A DNA stretch of 64,000 nt from Rhodobacteraceae bacterium (ex Bugula neritina AB1) (GCA_001730095.1 MDLF01000096.1:62001-126000), one strand, 5' to 3'. Shown: positions 43,146 to 52,092, counted from the first letter of the stretch. Notes: generated by a model not told the origin, from the sequence alone. Numbers and translations: made by a program.

Positions 43146-43909
43146 CCGCATTCACTGACAATGAGCTCAGCTGCAACGGGTTTCTGGGCGGCAGGGTGCA
43201 ATTGTTGCAGCCGCACAAAGGTTACCGCGCCGGGGTTGACCCGGTGCTGCTGGCGGCAGCAGTTCCAGCGGCGCCAGGGCACGCCGTATTGGAGCTTGGC
43301 TGCGGTGCCGGGCAGGCGCTTTTGTGTTTGGGCGGCCGGGTGCCCGGGCTGTCTCTGGCAGGGGTTGAGCTTCAGCTGCCTTACGCGGATCTTGCCCGGC
43401 GCAATGCCGCCGCAAACGACCAAAAGCTTGAGGTGTTCGAGGCGGACTTGTCGTCCCTTCCTGGCGAATTGAAACAGCGTCACTTCCAGCACGTCATCGC
43501 CAATCCGCCTTATTACAAACGCGGCGCGCACAGCCAGTCCGAGGATGCAGGCCGTCGGCGGGCCTTGGGGGAAGAGACGCCGCTGGCGGATTGGATTGCA
43601 GTCGCCGCCCGCCGCCTGGCGCCAAAAGGGTACCTGCACATGATCCAGCGGGCTGACCGGCTGCCGGACATGCTGGCGGGTTGCAGCGGCAGTCTGGGGT
43701 CGCTCGAAATCCTGCCGCTCTGCCCACGTGCAGGCCGAGCTGCTGAACTGGTCATCCTGCGCGCGCGCAAGGGCGGCAAGGCGGATTTCCGGCTGCATGC
43801 GCCGCTGGTCCTGCATGAAGGGCATCAGCACGAGCGGGACGGCGATAGCTATCAGCCGAAAATCCGCGCTGTTCTGCGTGATGCTGCGGCCTTGCCCTGG
43901 CCGCAGTGA
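43142..43909 (+). CDS. SAM-dependent methyltransferase, TrmN6/YfiC-like
   Basis: A 255-residue Rossmann methyltransferase. Motif I is VLELGCGAGQALLCLG and the catalytic motif is VIANPPYYKRG (N-P-P-Y, used for adenine or amide N-methylation). The N-terminal LLQPHKGYRAGVDPVLLAAA is characteristic of the tRNA1(Val) A37-N6 methyltransferase group. The substrate is inferred from family resemblance. It is translationally coupled to the DUF2007 gene. Confidence 0.87.
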   Translation: MTAFTDNELSCNGFLGGRVQLLQPHKGYRAGVDPVLLAAAVPAAPGHAVLELGCGAGQALLCLGGRVPGLSLAGVELQLPYADLARRNAAANDQKLEVFEADLSSLPGELKQRHFQHVIANPPYYKRGAHSQSEDAGRRRALGEETPLADWIAVAARRLAPKGYLHMIQRADRLPDMLAGCSGSLGSLEILPLCPRAGRAAELVILRARKGGKADFRLHAPLVLHEGHQHERDGDSYQPKIRAVLRDAAALPWPQ

Positions 43910-44143
43910 GCAATTTTCTGCCGAGACGCGCGGCCGTTCCTATTGCCTCTTCTGCGCCTTTGACGGGAAAAACTCCAAGGAAAATACGACCATAGGGGTC
44001 GCCTGCCTGCGGCAAATTGCGCGGCGTAGGGTTGATATGAAAATTTCATGACAAAAATACTGCGGCTGCGGCGTGACAGACTGGAAAACTTATGCTCCAC
44101 TCGTTTTGTCGAAACACATTCAGCTCAAAAAAGGAGGGTTGCC

Positions 44144-44317
44144 ATGAGCCTCAGCTCGCATCTGACCGAACTTAAGAAGAAGCACGAGCATCTGAGCATG
44201 GAAGTGGAACAGGCCCAGCGATCACCGGGAACCGATGATCTGGAAATCGCAACAATGAAGAAGCAAAAGCTGAAGCTGAAGGAAGAGATTTCCCGCCTGA
44301 CCGCTGAAGCCGTCTGA
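44144..44317 (+). CDS. DUF465 (YdcH-like) small coiled-coil protein
   Basis: A 57-residue protein preceded by an ideal AGGAGGG site 8 bases upstream of the ATG. The sequence SSHLTELKKKHEHLSMEVEQ followed by MKKQKLKLKEEISRL is the DUF465 helical-hairpin pattern. Function is not established for the family. A strong hairpin terminator follows. Confidence 0.88.
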   Translation: MSLSSHLTELKKKHEHLSMEVEQAQRSPGTDDLEIATMKKQKLKLKEEISRLTAEAV

Positions 44318-44351
44318 AGAATTCCGCCGGGCTGACTCGGCACCAAGGTTC

Positions 44352-44386
44352 AGAGGGTCTGCCTGCGCGGCGGCCCTCTTTTCTTT
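44352..44386 (+). terminator. Intrinsic terminator after the DUF465 gene
   Basis: AGAGGG / CCCTCT outer stem with an inner GCC / GGC stem is followed by TTTTCTTTT. The gene on the other side (DMT exporter) is convergent. Confidence 0.65.
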
Positions 44387-44409
44387 TCAGGAAAGGGTGC
44401 GGAGGTTGA

Positions 44410-45273
44410 TCACTTCGCAGCGCTGGCCCGTGCTGCAATCAGTGCGCCGCCGGTAATCAGCGCCGCTGCCAGTGCCAGAACCCAGGAGGCTTGGGCAATC
44501 CCAGCCAGCACCAGAACCAGCGTGGACAGCAGCGGTGCCGCATATGAGCTGGTGCCGAGCATCTGAATGTCACCCTGTTTGACGCCGATGTCCCAGACAT
44601 AGAATGCCAGCCCCACAGGGCCAAGACCCAGCAGCAGAGTAGAGGTCCAGCCCAGGGTGCCGGCGGGCCAAACGGTTTCTTCCAGGGCCAGGTGCAATCC
44701 CCAGGATGCTACCGCCGTGGTCAGGCAGAATACAGCAACCGAACTGGTCGGAGCCTTGCCCACCAGCCGCGACAGCACCGAATAGCCTGACCAAGTCAGC
44801 GCGCAGAGCAAGGCCAGCCCGTAGCCGGGCAGATACTGCACCTCAAATCCGCTGCCGCCGCCGGATATGATGGTGGCCGCCCCGGCAAAGCCCAGGCCAG
44901 CGCCGATCAAATGGCCGGGTTTCAGCCGCTCCCCTGGCAGCAGGCCTGAAAACAGCACAATCAGCAACGGCCATAGATAGGAGATCAGCCCGGCCTCAGC
45001 CGCCGGTGCCAGCCGCAGTGCCGAGAAATACAGCAGGTGATAGCCGAACAGTCCAATCGTGCCGAAGGCGTAAACTTTGAGCGGCACGTCCTTCAGCTGT
45101 CCCAGCCTGCCCGAGACTGCAGTCCAGATGATCCCCAATGTGCCGCCGATGGTGAAACACAGGGCGTTCAGCAGCAACGGCGGGGTCGGCTCCGATCCCA
45201 CGGTCAGCAGCGCCAGCAGCGCCCACAACAGAACTGCGATGAAGCCAATGATGGTCGCGCGGGTCTTGGTCAT
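44410..45273 (-). CDS. DMT-superfamily (EamA) transporter, YddG-like
   Basis: A 287-residue membrane protein with ten hydrophobic helices forming two EamA halves. It starts MTKTRATIIGFIAVLLWALL and contains YHLLYFSALRLAPAAEAGLI, SYLWPLLIVLFSGLLPGE and, in the second half, VWDIGVKQGDIQMLGTSSYA. This wording is close to the aromatic amino-acid exporter YddG, but the substrate is inferred. I chose the internal ATG because the longer frame extends into the LysR remnant region upstream. Confidence 0.87.
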   Translation of the reverse strand: MTKTRATIIGFIAVLLWALLALLTVGSEPTPPLLLNALCFTIGGTLGIIWTAVSGRLGQLKDVPLKVYAFGTIGLFGYHLLYFSALRLAPAAEAGLISYLWPLLIVLFSGLLPGERLKPGHLIGAGLGFAGAATIISGGGSGFEVQYLPGYGLALLCALTWSGYSVLSRLVGKAPTSSVAVFCLTTAVASWGLHLALEETVWPAGTLGWTSTLLLGLGPVGLAFYVWDIGVKQGDIQMLGTSSYAAPLLSTLVLVLAGIAQASWVLALAAALITGGALIAARASAAK

Positions 45274-45329
45274 TGGGATAAGAGATCCTGAAACGGGATG
45301 ACTTGCATGCCGCCCCACATATGCGCGGT

Positions 45330-45522
45330 TTTTCCATCTTCGCAAAGCACCATTCGCGGAAGGTGGTGATCTGCGGTTGGTCCTTGGCCTCAGGCAGGCA
45401 CAGGAAGCGGCAGACTGGATGGCGAACTTGAAAGGGCGCAAGCAGACGCCCTTGGCGCAGATCCTTGATGATCAGCGGTCGCCGCCCCAATGCCACCCCC
45501 AGCCCGGCGCCAGCGTTCTTAA
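45330..45522 (-). pseudogene. LysR-family regulator remnant (C-terminal fragment)
   Basis: One frame on the minus strand reads NAGAGLGVALGRRPLI, then DLRQGRLLAPFQVRHPVCRF and ITTFREWCFAKME. This is the last 60 or so residues of a GcvA-type LysR effector domain (GxGvalgr.pl, dL..GrLv.pf, FrdWl). There is no DNA-binding part: just upstream lies the phaB terminator. It abuts the DMT exporter, a transporter class often paired with LysR genes, so this is likely the stump of its former regulator. Confidence 0.6.
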
Positions 45523-45527
45523 GGAAT

Positions 45528-45560
45528 AGAAAAGGGCCGATCCATCAGGACCGGCCCTTG
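45528..45560 (-). terminator. Intrinsic terminator of phaB
   Basis: AAGGGCCG / CGGCCCTT stem with an additional TCC / GGA pair inside. On the minus strand it is followed by TTTTCTATT, and it sits 23 bases after the phaB stop. Confidence 0.7.
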
Positions 45561-45582
45561 CCGTTTCCGCTGAAGCGAAAGA

Positions 45583-46305
45583 TCAGACGAAGAACTGCGC
45601 GCCGTTGGCGGAGATGGTCGAGCCATTGATGAAGCCCGAGTCGTCAGAGGCCAGGAAAGCCACACAGCGGGCGATCTCTTCCGGCTCACCCAGGCGGCCG
45701 GCCGGGATCTGGCCGATGATCGATTCGCGCACCTTCTCCGGCACCGCCATCACCATTTCGGTGGCGATGTAGCCGGGGCAGATGGCGTTGGCGGTGATGC
45801 CCGCACGCGCACCTTCCTGGGCCAATGATTTCACGATGCCCAGATCACCGGCCTTGGTGGCGGCATAGTTCACCTGCGCGAACTGGCCTTTCTGACCGTT
45901 GATCGAGGAAATCACGATGACGCGACCGAACTTGCGCTCGCGCATGCCGGGCCAGATCGGGTGCACGGTGTTGAACACGCCGGTCAGGTTGGTGTCGATC
46001 ACTTCCTGCCACTGCTGCGGCGTCATCTTGTGGAACGGTGCATCGCGGGTGATGCCGGCATTGGCGACCACGATGTCGATCGGGCCCAGATCTTCTTCGA
46101 CCTTGGCGATGCCGGCAGCGCTTTCCTCGTAGCTGCCGACATTCCATTTATAGGTCTTGATACCGGTTTCCTCGGTAAATTTTGCCGCGGCTTCGTCATT
46201 GCCGGCATAAGTTGCAGCCACAGTGCAGCCCTGCGCCTTCAGCGCCTGGGAAATTGCTGCGCCGATGCCGCGGGAACCGCCGGTGACGAGTGCAGTACGT
46301 GCCAT
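45583..46305 (-). CDS. phaB: Acetoacetyl-CoA reductase PhaB
   Basis: A 240-residue short-chain dehydrogenase that reduces acetoacetyl-CoA to (R)-3-hydroxybutyryl-CoA with NADPH. The cofactor motif TGGSRGIG is at 8-15, NAGI at 82-85, the catalytic Ser near 134, Tyr147 and Lys151 (VNYAATKAG). TRDAPFHKMTPQQWQEVIDT and PGYIATEMVMAVPEKVRESI are typical of PhaB rather than FabG. It follows phaA on the same strand but with its own upstream region containing repeated TTGC/GCAA motifs. Confidence 0.94.
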   Translation of the reverse strand: MARTALVTGGSRGIGAAISQALKAQGCTVAATYAGNDEAAAKFTEETGIKTYKWNVGSYEESAAGIAKVEEDLGPIDIVVANAGITRDAPFHKMTPQQWQEVIDTNLTGVFNTVHPIWPGMRERKFGRVIVISSINGQKGQFAQVNYAATKAGDLGIVKSLAQEGARAGITANAICPGYIATEMVMAVPEKVRESIIGQIPAGRLGEPEEIARCVAFLASDDSGFINGSTISANGAQFFV

Positions 46306-46339
46306 TCAAGAATCCTCCAGTCATAGTCTCTTGGTAATC

Positions 46340-46405
46340 TTGCTACAGTTTGCGGCAAGCAAGAGCAACAATATTGCGCGGCAAATTTCTGCATTGCCGC
46401 AAAAA
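46340..46405 (-). promoter_or_regulatory. TTGC/GCAA-rich region upstream of phaB, possible PhaR control site
   Basis: Within 66 bases there are TTGCGGCAA (46350-46358), TTGCGCGGCAA (46374-46384) and TTGCCGCAA (46394-46402), all dyad-like with TTGC/GCAA ends. PhaR of Paracoccus/Rhodobacter is reported to bind TGC-rich dyads. They lie 35-100 bases before the phaB start. Confidence 0.4.
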
Positions 46406-46439
46406 AATTGTCGCACCTGCAGTATTAGGACTGCCATGT

Positions 46440-46470
46440 AAAAGAAAAAGGACGCCACGGGGGCGTCCTT
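46440..46470 (-). terminator. Intrinsic terminator of phaA
   Basis: AAGGACGCC / GGCGTCCTT stem with a 5-base loop; on the minus strand it is followed by TTTCTTTTAC after a T-rich foot. It separates phaA from the phaB regulatory region, so phaB probably has its own promoter. Confidence 0.78.
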
Positions 46471-46496
46471 CTCATTTTACGGTCTGTTGCCGGTTT

Positions 46497-47672
46497 TTAC
46501 GGGCGTTCGACGCACATGGCAACGCCCATGCCGCCGCCGATGCACAGTGTCGCAAGGCCTTTCTTGGCGCCGCGGCGCTTCATTTCGAACAGCAGCGTGT
46601 TCAGCACCCGGCAGCCGGAAGCGCCGATCGGGTGGCCGATGGCAATGGCGCCGCCGTTCACATTGACGATCGACGGATCCCAGCCCATGTCCTTGTTCAC
46701 GGCACAGGCCTGTGCGGCAAAGGCTTCGTTGGCTTCCACCAGATCCAGGTCACCTACGGCCCAGCCGGCCTTCTCCAGGGCCTTGCGGGAGGCATAGACC
46801 GGGCCGACGCCCATGATGGACGGATCCAGACCCGCGGTGGCATAAGAGGCGATTCGGGCCAGCGGTTCGATACCACGGCGCTCGGCCTCATCGGCACTCA
46901 TCAGCAGCGTTGCAGCGGCGCCATCATTCAGGCCAGAGGCGTTGGCAGCGGTGACCGAACCGTCCTTGGTGAAGGCCGGGCGCAGTTTCTGCATCGCTTC
47001 CATGGTGGCGCCGTGGCGGATGTATTCATCCTGATCTACCACGATGTCGCCCTTGCGGTGCTTGACAGTGAAGGCGGCGATTTCATCAGCAAATTTGCCA
47101 GCCTTCTGCGCCGCTTCCGCCTTGTTTTGCGAGGCGACGGCGAATTCGTCCTGCATATCGCGGGAGATCTGCCACTGGTCAGCCACATTTTCTGCGGTCT
47201 GGCCCATGTGGTAGCCGTTGAACGCATCCCACAGACCGTCGCGGATCATCGTGTCGATGTATTTCATGTCGCCCATTTTCTGGCCGGCGCGCAGATGCGC
47301 GGCATGGGGGGACAGTGTCATGTTTTCCTGGCCACCTGCGGCCACGATGGAGGCATCGCCCAGCTGGATATGCTGTGCACCCAATGCCACGGCGCGCAGG
47401 CCGGAGCCACAGACCTGGTTAATGCCCCAGGCGGCGCTTTCTTTGGGCAGGCCTGCATTGATATGGGCCTGACGGGCCGGGTTCTGGCCCTGCGCTGCGG
47501 TCAGCACCTGGCCGAGAATGGTCTCGGACACTTCGGATTTGTCCACGCCCGCGCGCGCCACCACGGCCTCCAGCACGGCGGCGCCCAGATCGTGGGCCGG
47601 GGTATTGGCGAACGAGCCGCCAAAGGAGCCGACGGCCGTGCGCGCGGCGGATGCGATTACAACATTGGTCAT
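46497..47672 (-). CDS. phaA: Acetyl-CoA acetyltransferase (beta-ketothiolase) PhaA
   Basis: A 391-residue thiolase that condenses two acetyl-CoA to acetoacetyl-CoA. Catalytic residues are Cys88 ([11 protein letters not shown]), His347 (GHPIGASG) and Cys377 ([10 protein letters not shown]), at the positions seen in biosynthetic thiolases. The start [19 protein letters not shown] is the usual N-terminus; a longer open frame upstream is not needed. With PhaB it supplies PHB monomers. The polymerase genes are not in this window. Confidence 0.95.
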   Translation of the reverse strand: MTNVVIASAARTAVGSFGGSFANTPAHDLGAAVLEAVVARAGVDKSEVSETILGQVLTAAQGQNPARQAHINAGLPKESAAWGINQVCGSGLRAVALGAQHIQLGDASIVAAGGQENMTLSPHAAHLRAGQKMGDMKYIDTMIRDGLWDAFNGYHMGQTAENVADQWQISRDMQDEFAVASQNKAEAAQKAGKFADEIAAFTVKHRKGDIVVDQDEYIRHGATMEAMQKLRPAFTKDGSVTAANASGLNDGAAATLLMSADEAERRGIEPLARIASYATAGLDPSIMGVGPVYASRKALEKAGWAVGDLDLVEANEAFAAQACAVNKDMGWDPSIVNVNGGAIAIGHPIGASGCRVLNTLLFEMKRRGAKKGLATLCIGGGMGVAMCVERP

Positions 47673-47786
47673 TGATTTTGGTCCTCTGCCATCAATTCTG
47701 GTCTCCCGGGAGAGCCCTGTTGTGGCCAGGTGAAAATCGGCCACGCAAGAATCTTTCCCGAATCCTCCGGGTACCGACATAATCTA

Positions 47787-47804
47787 TTGCTGCACGTGCA
47801 GCAA
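47787..47804. promoter_or_regulatory. Perfect 18-bp palindrome upstream of phaA, candidate PhaR operator
   Basis: TTGCTGCACGTGCAGCAA is its own reverse complement and lies 115 bases before the phaA start. It contains CTGC-N4-GCAG, close to the CTGC/GCAG dyad reported for Rhodobacter PhaR (the spacer differs by one base from the form I remember). Confidence 0.5.
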
Positions 47805-48123
47805 TTGACAGGGTGTCTCAGGGAGTGCGGCAGAGTCAACAGCAGGTTGCGCCTTGACCGTTAGGACGTCTATCTGCCAGCAGCGGTGACGCCGCAAGAC
47901 AGCAGGTCAGGGGGCGAAAATATACCCTGTGTGTGCCGCGAAAACGGTAAAACAGCGCAGCCGGAGACCGGCCGGGGTAAAGCAGCGCAAAGGTAAAACC
48001 GGCAGGGAAGCCAAAGTGAAAGCGGCAGGGAAAAAGGGCGCCTTGCAGTGCGCGCGGGACCGTTGCCGCAGCTTCAGCGACCATTGCAACCAGTTACCCG
48101 GTCGCGCGCCGCAGCTGGATCGC
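47805..48123. other. Intergenic stretch with K/R-coding imperfect repeats
   Basis: No convincing gene. On the plus strand, GGTAAAACAGCGCA (47946) recurs as GGTAAAGCAGCGCA (47976), and GGTAAAACCGGCAGGGAA (47992) recurs as GTGAAAGCGGCAGGGAA (48016). One plus frame reads K/R/A-rich (VKQRKGKTGREAKVKAAGKK). This could be the worn tail of a lost basic protein gene; I see no intact start or domain. Confidence 0.4.
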
Positions 48124-48957
48124 TCAGCCTGCCTCTTGCTGTTTCTTCATGTCCTCGATCCAGGGCGGAGTGACGGAAGGGGCGCCAAACAGATAGCCCT
48201 GCAGGCAGTCGACGCCATTTTCCACCAGGAACTCTGCGTCCTCCTGGTTTTCAACTGATTCCGCGACTGTCAGCATATCAAATTGCTTGGCAATGCCGAT
48301 TAGGGCGCGGACCACGGCCTGGTTGTCGTGGCTGCGGGATATGCCGCGCACAAATTGCCCATCGATTTTGACCGCATCAAAGAAAAACTGGCGAAAGTTT
48401 CCGATCGCGGTCGTGCCGGCACCGAAGTTATCCAGTGCAAAGGCGATCCCGTGCTGCTGCATGCGGCCCATGAAATCTGTCACCAGCTCCGGCGCGGCCA
48501 TGGCAGAGGCCTCGGTAATTTCCAGAACCAGCCGTTCACCCAGGGTGGAGTCGCGTTTCAGGAAACGATCAAGAACCTGACCCCAGCGCTGATAGCCGAT
48601 GGAGCGAGCGGACATGTTCACCGACAGGCGAATCTGCGGGTAGTGTTCCAGCGCTTTCAGCCCGTGCTGCAGCGCGAGGCAGTCCATTTCCCGTCCGATT
48701 TCCTTGTCTTCGACAACATGCATGAATTCCCGTGCGGGAATGACCCGACCGGTGGGGTCCAGCACCCGGATGTATCCCTCATAAAAGGCAACACCATGCG
48801 GCGCCATTGCCTGCATGATCGGCTGGTAAGCAAGCACCGTCTGATTGTGCCGTACAGCTTCTGCCACCATATCCAAGGTCGACCGGTCGCGTTCGGTCAC
48901 CGCCGCATTCAGCGGGTTTTCGGCGCCTTCCGGTAAATCTGCTCTGCGTCGTTTCAT
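48124..48957 (-). CDS. EAL-domain protein with an altered metal site
   Basis: A 277-residue stand-alone EAL-domain protein (cyclic-di-GMP phosphodiesterase family) with no GGDEF or sensor part. Seen in order: the EAL position reads YEGYIRV (Glu60), VNMSA (Asn114), LEITEA (Glu146, Glu149), ALDNFGAG (Asp176, Asn177), VKID (Lys197), AESVE (Glu233) and QGYLFG (Gln253). The normal pair of aspartates in DDFG is Asp-Asn, so catalysis may be lost and it may act as a c-di-GMP binder. The start MKRRRADLPE is chosen for its position after an AT-rich upstream region. Confidence 0.87.
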   Translation of the reverse strand: MKRRRADLPEGAENPLNAAVTERDRSTLDMVAEAVRHNQTVLAYQPIMQAMAPHGVAFYEGYIRVLDPTGRVIPAREFMHVVEDKEIGREMDCLALQHGLKALEHYPQIRLSVNMSARSIGYQRWGQVLDRFLKRDSTLGERLVLEITEASAMAAPELVTDFMGRMQQHGIAFALDNFGAGTTAIGNFRQFFFDAVKIDGQFVRGISRSHDNQAVVRALIGIAKQFDMLTVAESVENQEDAEFLVENGVDCLQGYLFGAPSVTPPWIEDMKKQQEAG

Positions 48958-49360
48958 TTTCTGTGATGCCCCTTTTACGGGAAATGTTGGGGTGTAGTAT
49001 GATGCGTCATGCAGACTGCTGCAAAAGCGTTGAAGCGGCATTAAAATTAAAATTTGAAAAGTTCCGCTGCGGTGCTGGGCTTCAGCCCTCAAATCCGGGG
49101 CGCGGCTTTTGCATGGCGGGCCAAATGCGTAACTTTGTTTGCAGCTGGCGCATCACCGCGGGTCGGCATGCGCACCCCGCTAATGGAATGGCAGTTGGTC
49201 CAGCGGCACGGCCACATTGCCAATCACATGCGGCAGTTTTCCGATCAATAGTGAAACAGGTTTATTTCCACTCTCCATCCGATGCCAGTGCGCCGGTTCG
49301 GGGCGTCTTTCAGGAATGAGAAAGCGCAAAACTCTGCCGGGTCAGAGGACGGATAAACTG
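48958..49360. other. Intergenic stretch without a recognisable gene
   Basis: A 403-base gap between the EAL gene and a small exported protein gene. The part next to the EAL start is AT-rich (GGCATTAAAATTAAAATTTG) and probably holds its promoter. Short open frames here have no ribosome site, no family resemblance and unusual residue content. I see no repeat copy. Confidence 0.5.
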
Positions 49361-49717
49361 TTAGAACGAAAATATGGTCGCCTTGCCCTTCCCTTTGTCG
49401 CGGGTAAAGGTCGCTGTATTCCCATCGATGCTGACGGTATTGCAGTCTTCAGGTAATCTTGTTTGTCCAAGGTAGATATTCCGGCAAAAGAAGCGCTTAT
49501 GCCAAATCCAGGCACCGGTGATTTTCTCGCCCTTGCGGGAAACCCCGGTCAGCTTACCATCTGCGGAGGCGACAATCCAAGAATTGCCAGAAACTAGCTT
49601 CTTACCCACGATTGTGGCCATGAAGTCTTTTTGTTTCTTGATAGGCTTGGCATCAGCTGAGACAGCAGCCGCAACGCTGAGAGCCAGAACACAGGTTGTC
49701 CAAAGCACAAATTTCAT
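49361..49717 (-). CDS. Small exported protein of unknown function
   Basis: A 118-residue protein; the ATG is preceded by GGGAGGGCACCT. A signal peptide ends near VSADA (residue 24). The mature part has a short beta pattern with two cysteines (FFCRNIYLG and PEDCNTVSIDG), which would suit a disulfide, and ends in a basic KGKGKATIFSF tail. Base composition is visibly lower in GC than the neighbours. It lies downstream of the TlpA-like gene on the same strand. I do not recognise the family. Confidence 0.75.
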   Translation of the reverse strand: MKFVLWTTCVLALSVAAAVSADAKPIKKQKDFMATIVGKKLVSGNSWIVASADGKLTGVSRKGEKITGAWIWHKRFFCRNIYLGQTRLPEDCNTVSIDGNTATFTRDKGKGKATIFSF

Positions 49718-49782
49718 AGGTGCCCTCCCGGTGAATTTGTTAAACGAACACCGGAAGAGCTTGCCAGAAAGGTCTAGCGGTC

Positions 49783-50370
49783 TCAATCAGAAGTTGCGGC
49801 GCTGCCGGTCTGGTCACCAATCATCGCCTTCACAATCGCCTTGGCGCTGTCTGAGTTCCACTCGGCATCACCCAGCAGCCGCGCCACTTCCTTGCCGTCG
49901 CGATCCAACAGCACCGTGATTGGCAGGCCGATCACCGCCATTTCGCGCGCCAGCGCCTGTTTGGGGTCCTGATGGCGGGGCAGGTTGGAGATACCGGCCT
50001 CGTCAAAGAACTTCTGAATGCCGGCTGGCGAATTCCGCCCGGTGGCAATGGTCAGCACTTCGAAATCCTCGCCGCCGAACTCCTCCTGCAGTTCCGACAG
50101 CTGCGGCATTTCCTTGCGGCAGGGGGCGCACCAGGTGGCCCAGAAGTTCAACAGAACCACCTTGCCCTGGTAATCCTCCAGGCTGGCGGTGCCGGCGCCA
50201 TCGGCCAGCTGAAACGCGGTGGCAGATGTGCCGCGCGGCTCGGAATGCACAACCAGCCGCCTCAGGCTGTCCTCGCGCAGCGCTTCCAGCTGCGCCTGAT
50301 CAGCCGCAGCCGCGGCATTTGCACCCAAGGCGAGGGCCATATAAAGGGAAAGCTGACGAAACAGACGCAT
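49783..50370 (-). CDS. TlpA/ResA-like periplasmic thioredoxin
   Basis: A 195-residue thiol-disulfide oxidoreductase with a signal peptide ([20 protein letters not shown], cleavage near residue 24) and the active site [16 protein letters not shown] (Cys81, Cys84). The C-terminal [20 protein letters not shown] holds the cis-proline loop. A GGAGATAAT precedes the ATG. It is divergent from argH with 22 bases between starts. A role in cytochrome c or envelope protein thiol reduction is likely from the family. Confidence 0.9.
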   Translation of the reverse strand: MRLFRQLSLYMALALGANAAAAADQAQLEALREDSLRRLVVHSEPRGTSATAFQLADGAGTASLEDYQGKVVLLNFWATWCAPCRKEMPQLSELQEEFGGEDFEVLTIATGRNSPAGIQKFFDEAGISNLPRHQDPKQALAREMAVIGLPITVLLDRDGKEVARLLGDAEWNSDSAKAIVKAMIGDQTGSAATSD

Positions 50371-50392
50371 ATTATCTCCGGGGTTCCACACC

Positions 50393-51787
50393 ATGACAGA
50401 TCAATCCTCGAACCAGATGTGGGGCGGCCGCTTTGCCGCAGGTCCCGACGCGATCATGGAGGCAATCAATGCCTCGATCGGGTTCGACAAGCGGATGGCA
50501 GCACAGGACATCGCAGGCTCCAGGGCCCATGCGGCGATGCTGGCCGCGACAGGCGTTATTACGGATAATGATGCTGAGGCCATTCGGGAAGGGCTGCTCA
50601 CCGTATTGTCAGAAATCGAGGGCGGAAGTTTTCAGTTCTCCACCGCACTTGAAGACATCCACATGAATGTGGAGGCACGTCTGAAAGAAATCATCGGCGA
50701 GCCTGCGGGCCGTCTGCACACCGGCCGCTCACGCAATGACCAGGTGGCAACCGATTTCAAACTCTGGGTGCGCGATCAGCTGGACGCGGCCGAAAGCGGC
50801 CTCTTGGCACTGATCCGCGCGCTTCTGTCGCAGGCTGAGGCGGGGGCTGACTGGGTGATGCCGGGCTTCACCCACTTGCAGACCGCGCAGCCGGTCACCT
50901 GGGGCCATCACATGATGGCCTATGTGGAAATGTTCGGCCGCGATCTGTCCCGTGTGCGCGACGCCCGCGCCCGGATGAACGAATCGCCGCTGGGCGCCGC
51001 AGCGCTGGCGGGCACGTCCTTCCCGATCGACCGGGAGATGACAGCGGCGGCGCTGGGCTTTGACCGCCCGGCGGCCAACTCGCTGGATGCGGTCAGCGAC
51101 CGCGACTTTGCGCTGGAGTTCCTGTCGGTGGCGTCGATCAGCGCGATGCATCTGTCGCGCTTTGCCGAAGAGCTGGTGATCTGGTCCTCCGCCCAGTTCC
51201 GCTTTGTGACTCTCAGCGACCGTTTCTCCACCGGCTCCTCGATCATGCCGCAGAAGAAGAACCCGGATGCGGCAGAGCTGATCCGCGCCAAGGTGGGCCG
51301 GATCTTCGGCGCCAATACCGCGCTGATGATGGTGATGAAAGGGCTGCCGCTGACCTATTCCAAGGACATGCAGGAAGACAAGGAACAGGTCTTTGACGCC
51401 GCCGACAACTGGATGCTGGCGCTGGCGGCGATGGAAGGCATGGTGCGTGACATGACCGGCAACCGCGAGTCGCTTGCGGCGGCAGCGGGTTCCGGCTTTT
51501 CCACCGCCACCGACCTTGCCGACTGGCTGGTGCGCGTTCTGAAGGTGCCATTCCGCGACGCCCACCACGTGACCGGCACCCTGGTCGCCATGGCCGAAAA
51601 GCGCGGCTGCGACCTGCCGGACCTGTCGCTTGCAGACATGCAGGGCGTGCATGAAGGCATCACCCAGGACATCTTCACTGTGCTTGGCGTGGAAAACTCG
51701 GTAAACTCGCGCATGTCCTACGGCGGCACCGCGCCTGCGCAGGTGCGTGCGCAGATCGCCCGCTGGACGGAGATGCTGGCAGGCTGA
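50393..51787 (+). CDS. argH: Argininosuccinate lyase
   Basis: A 464-residue lyase that cleaves argininosuccinate to arginine and fumarate. The signature loop [20 protein letters not shown] carries the catalytic serine, and the N-terminal [20 protein letters not shown] and [14 protein letters not shown] segments are family marks. A cluster argH, lipoprotein, lipoprotein, lysA follows on the same strand. Confidence 0.96.
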   Translation: MTDQSSNQMWGGRFAAGPDAIMEAINASIGFDKRMAAQDIAGSRAHAAMLAATGVITDNDAEAIREGLLTVLSEIEGGSFQFSTALEDIHMNVEARLKEIIGEPAGRLHTGRSRNDQVATDFKLWVRDQLDAAESGLLALIRALLSQAEAGADWVMPGFTHLQTAQPVTWGHHMMAYVEMFGRDLSRVRDARARMNESPLGAAALAGTSFPIDREMTAAALGFDRPAANSLDAVSDRDFALEFLSVASISAMHLSRFAEELVIWSSAQFRFVTLSDRFSTGSSIMPQKKNPDAAELIRAKVGRIFGANTALMMVMKGLPLTYSKDMQEDKEQVFDAADNWMLALAAMEGMVRDMTGNRESLAAAAGSGFSTATDLADWLVRVLKVPFRDAHHVTGTLVAMAEKRGCDLPDLSLADMQGVHEGITQDIFTVLGVENSVNSRMSYGGTAPAQVRAQIARWTEMLAG

Positions 51788-51824
51788 AGCCAACGGGGTC
51801 GGCATCGCTGCAAGGAGGCACATA

Positions 51825-52001
51825 ATGCGCAACATGATCTTTGCTTTGCTGGGGCTGGCAGTTCTTGCGGCTTGCGGCGCAGACGGCGAACCTGTGCAAC
51901 CTACGCTGAATGCCGGCGTCGGTGTCGGTAGCGGCGGAGTGCATGTCGGCGGGGCAGTGGGCCTGCACAAGGGGCCGGTCAGCGTCTTTCTGGGGTTCTA
52001 G
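51825..52001 (+). CDS. Small lipoprotein downstream of argH
   Basis: A 58-residue lipoprotein with an AAGGAGG site upstream. The signal peptide ends LAVLAACG, so the mature protein would start at Cys17 with only about 40 residues, rich in Gly and Val (GVGVGSGGVHVGG). Short lipoproteins before lysA are common in Proteobacteria (LptM/YifL in E. coli), so a role in outer-membrane assembly is possible. This link is by position only. Confidence 0.8.
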   Translation: MRNMIFALLGLAVLAACGADGEPVQPTLNAGVGVGSGGVHVGGAVGLHKGPVSVFLGF

Positions 52002-52045
52002 GCGCCAGGGTCCTTGATGCAGGACAGACAAGTTCCCATGTTGAG

Positions 52046-52077
52046 ACCGTCCCGCCCTTGCGCCGGGGCGGTTTTTT
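52046..52077 (+). terminator. Intrinsic terminator between the two small lipoprotein genes
   Basis: ACCGTCCC / GGGGCGGT stem (one G-U pair) with an 11-base loop followed directly by six T residues. The next gene starts only 15 bases later, so its expression needs read-through or a promoter inside this structure. Confidence 0.78.
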
Positions 52078-52092
52078 ACTGAGGGCCTTGCG

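Noticed and set aside
47836-48084. An 82-codon minus-strand frame upstream of phaA
   Set aside because: Phe/Arg-rich antisense of the basic repeat region; no start site or family pattern.
48963-49319. A 118-codon plus-strand frame in the gap before the EAL gene
   Set aside because: No ribosome site, odd residue content with many Cys/Arg/Met, and it overlaps the likely EAL promoter.
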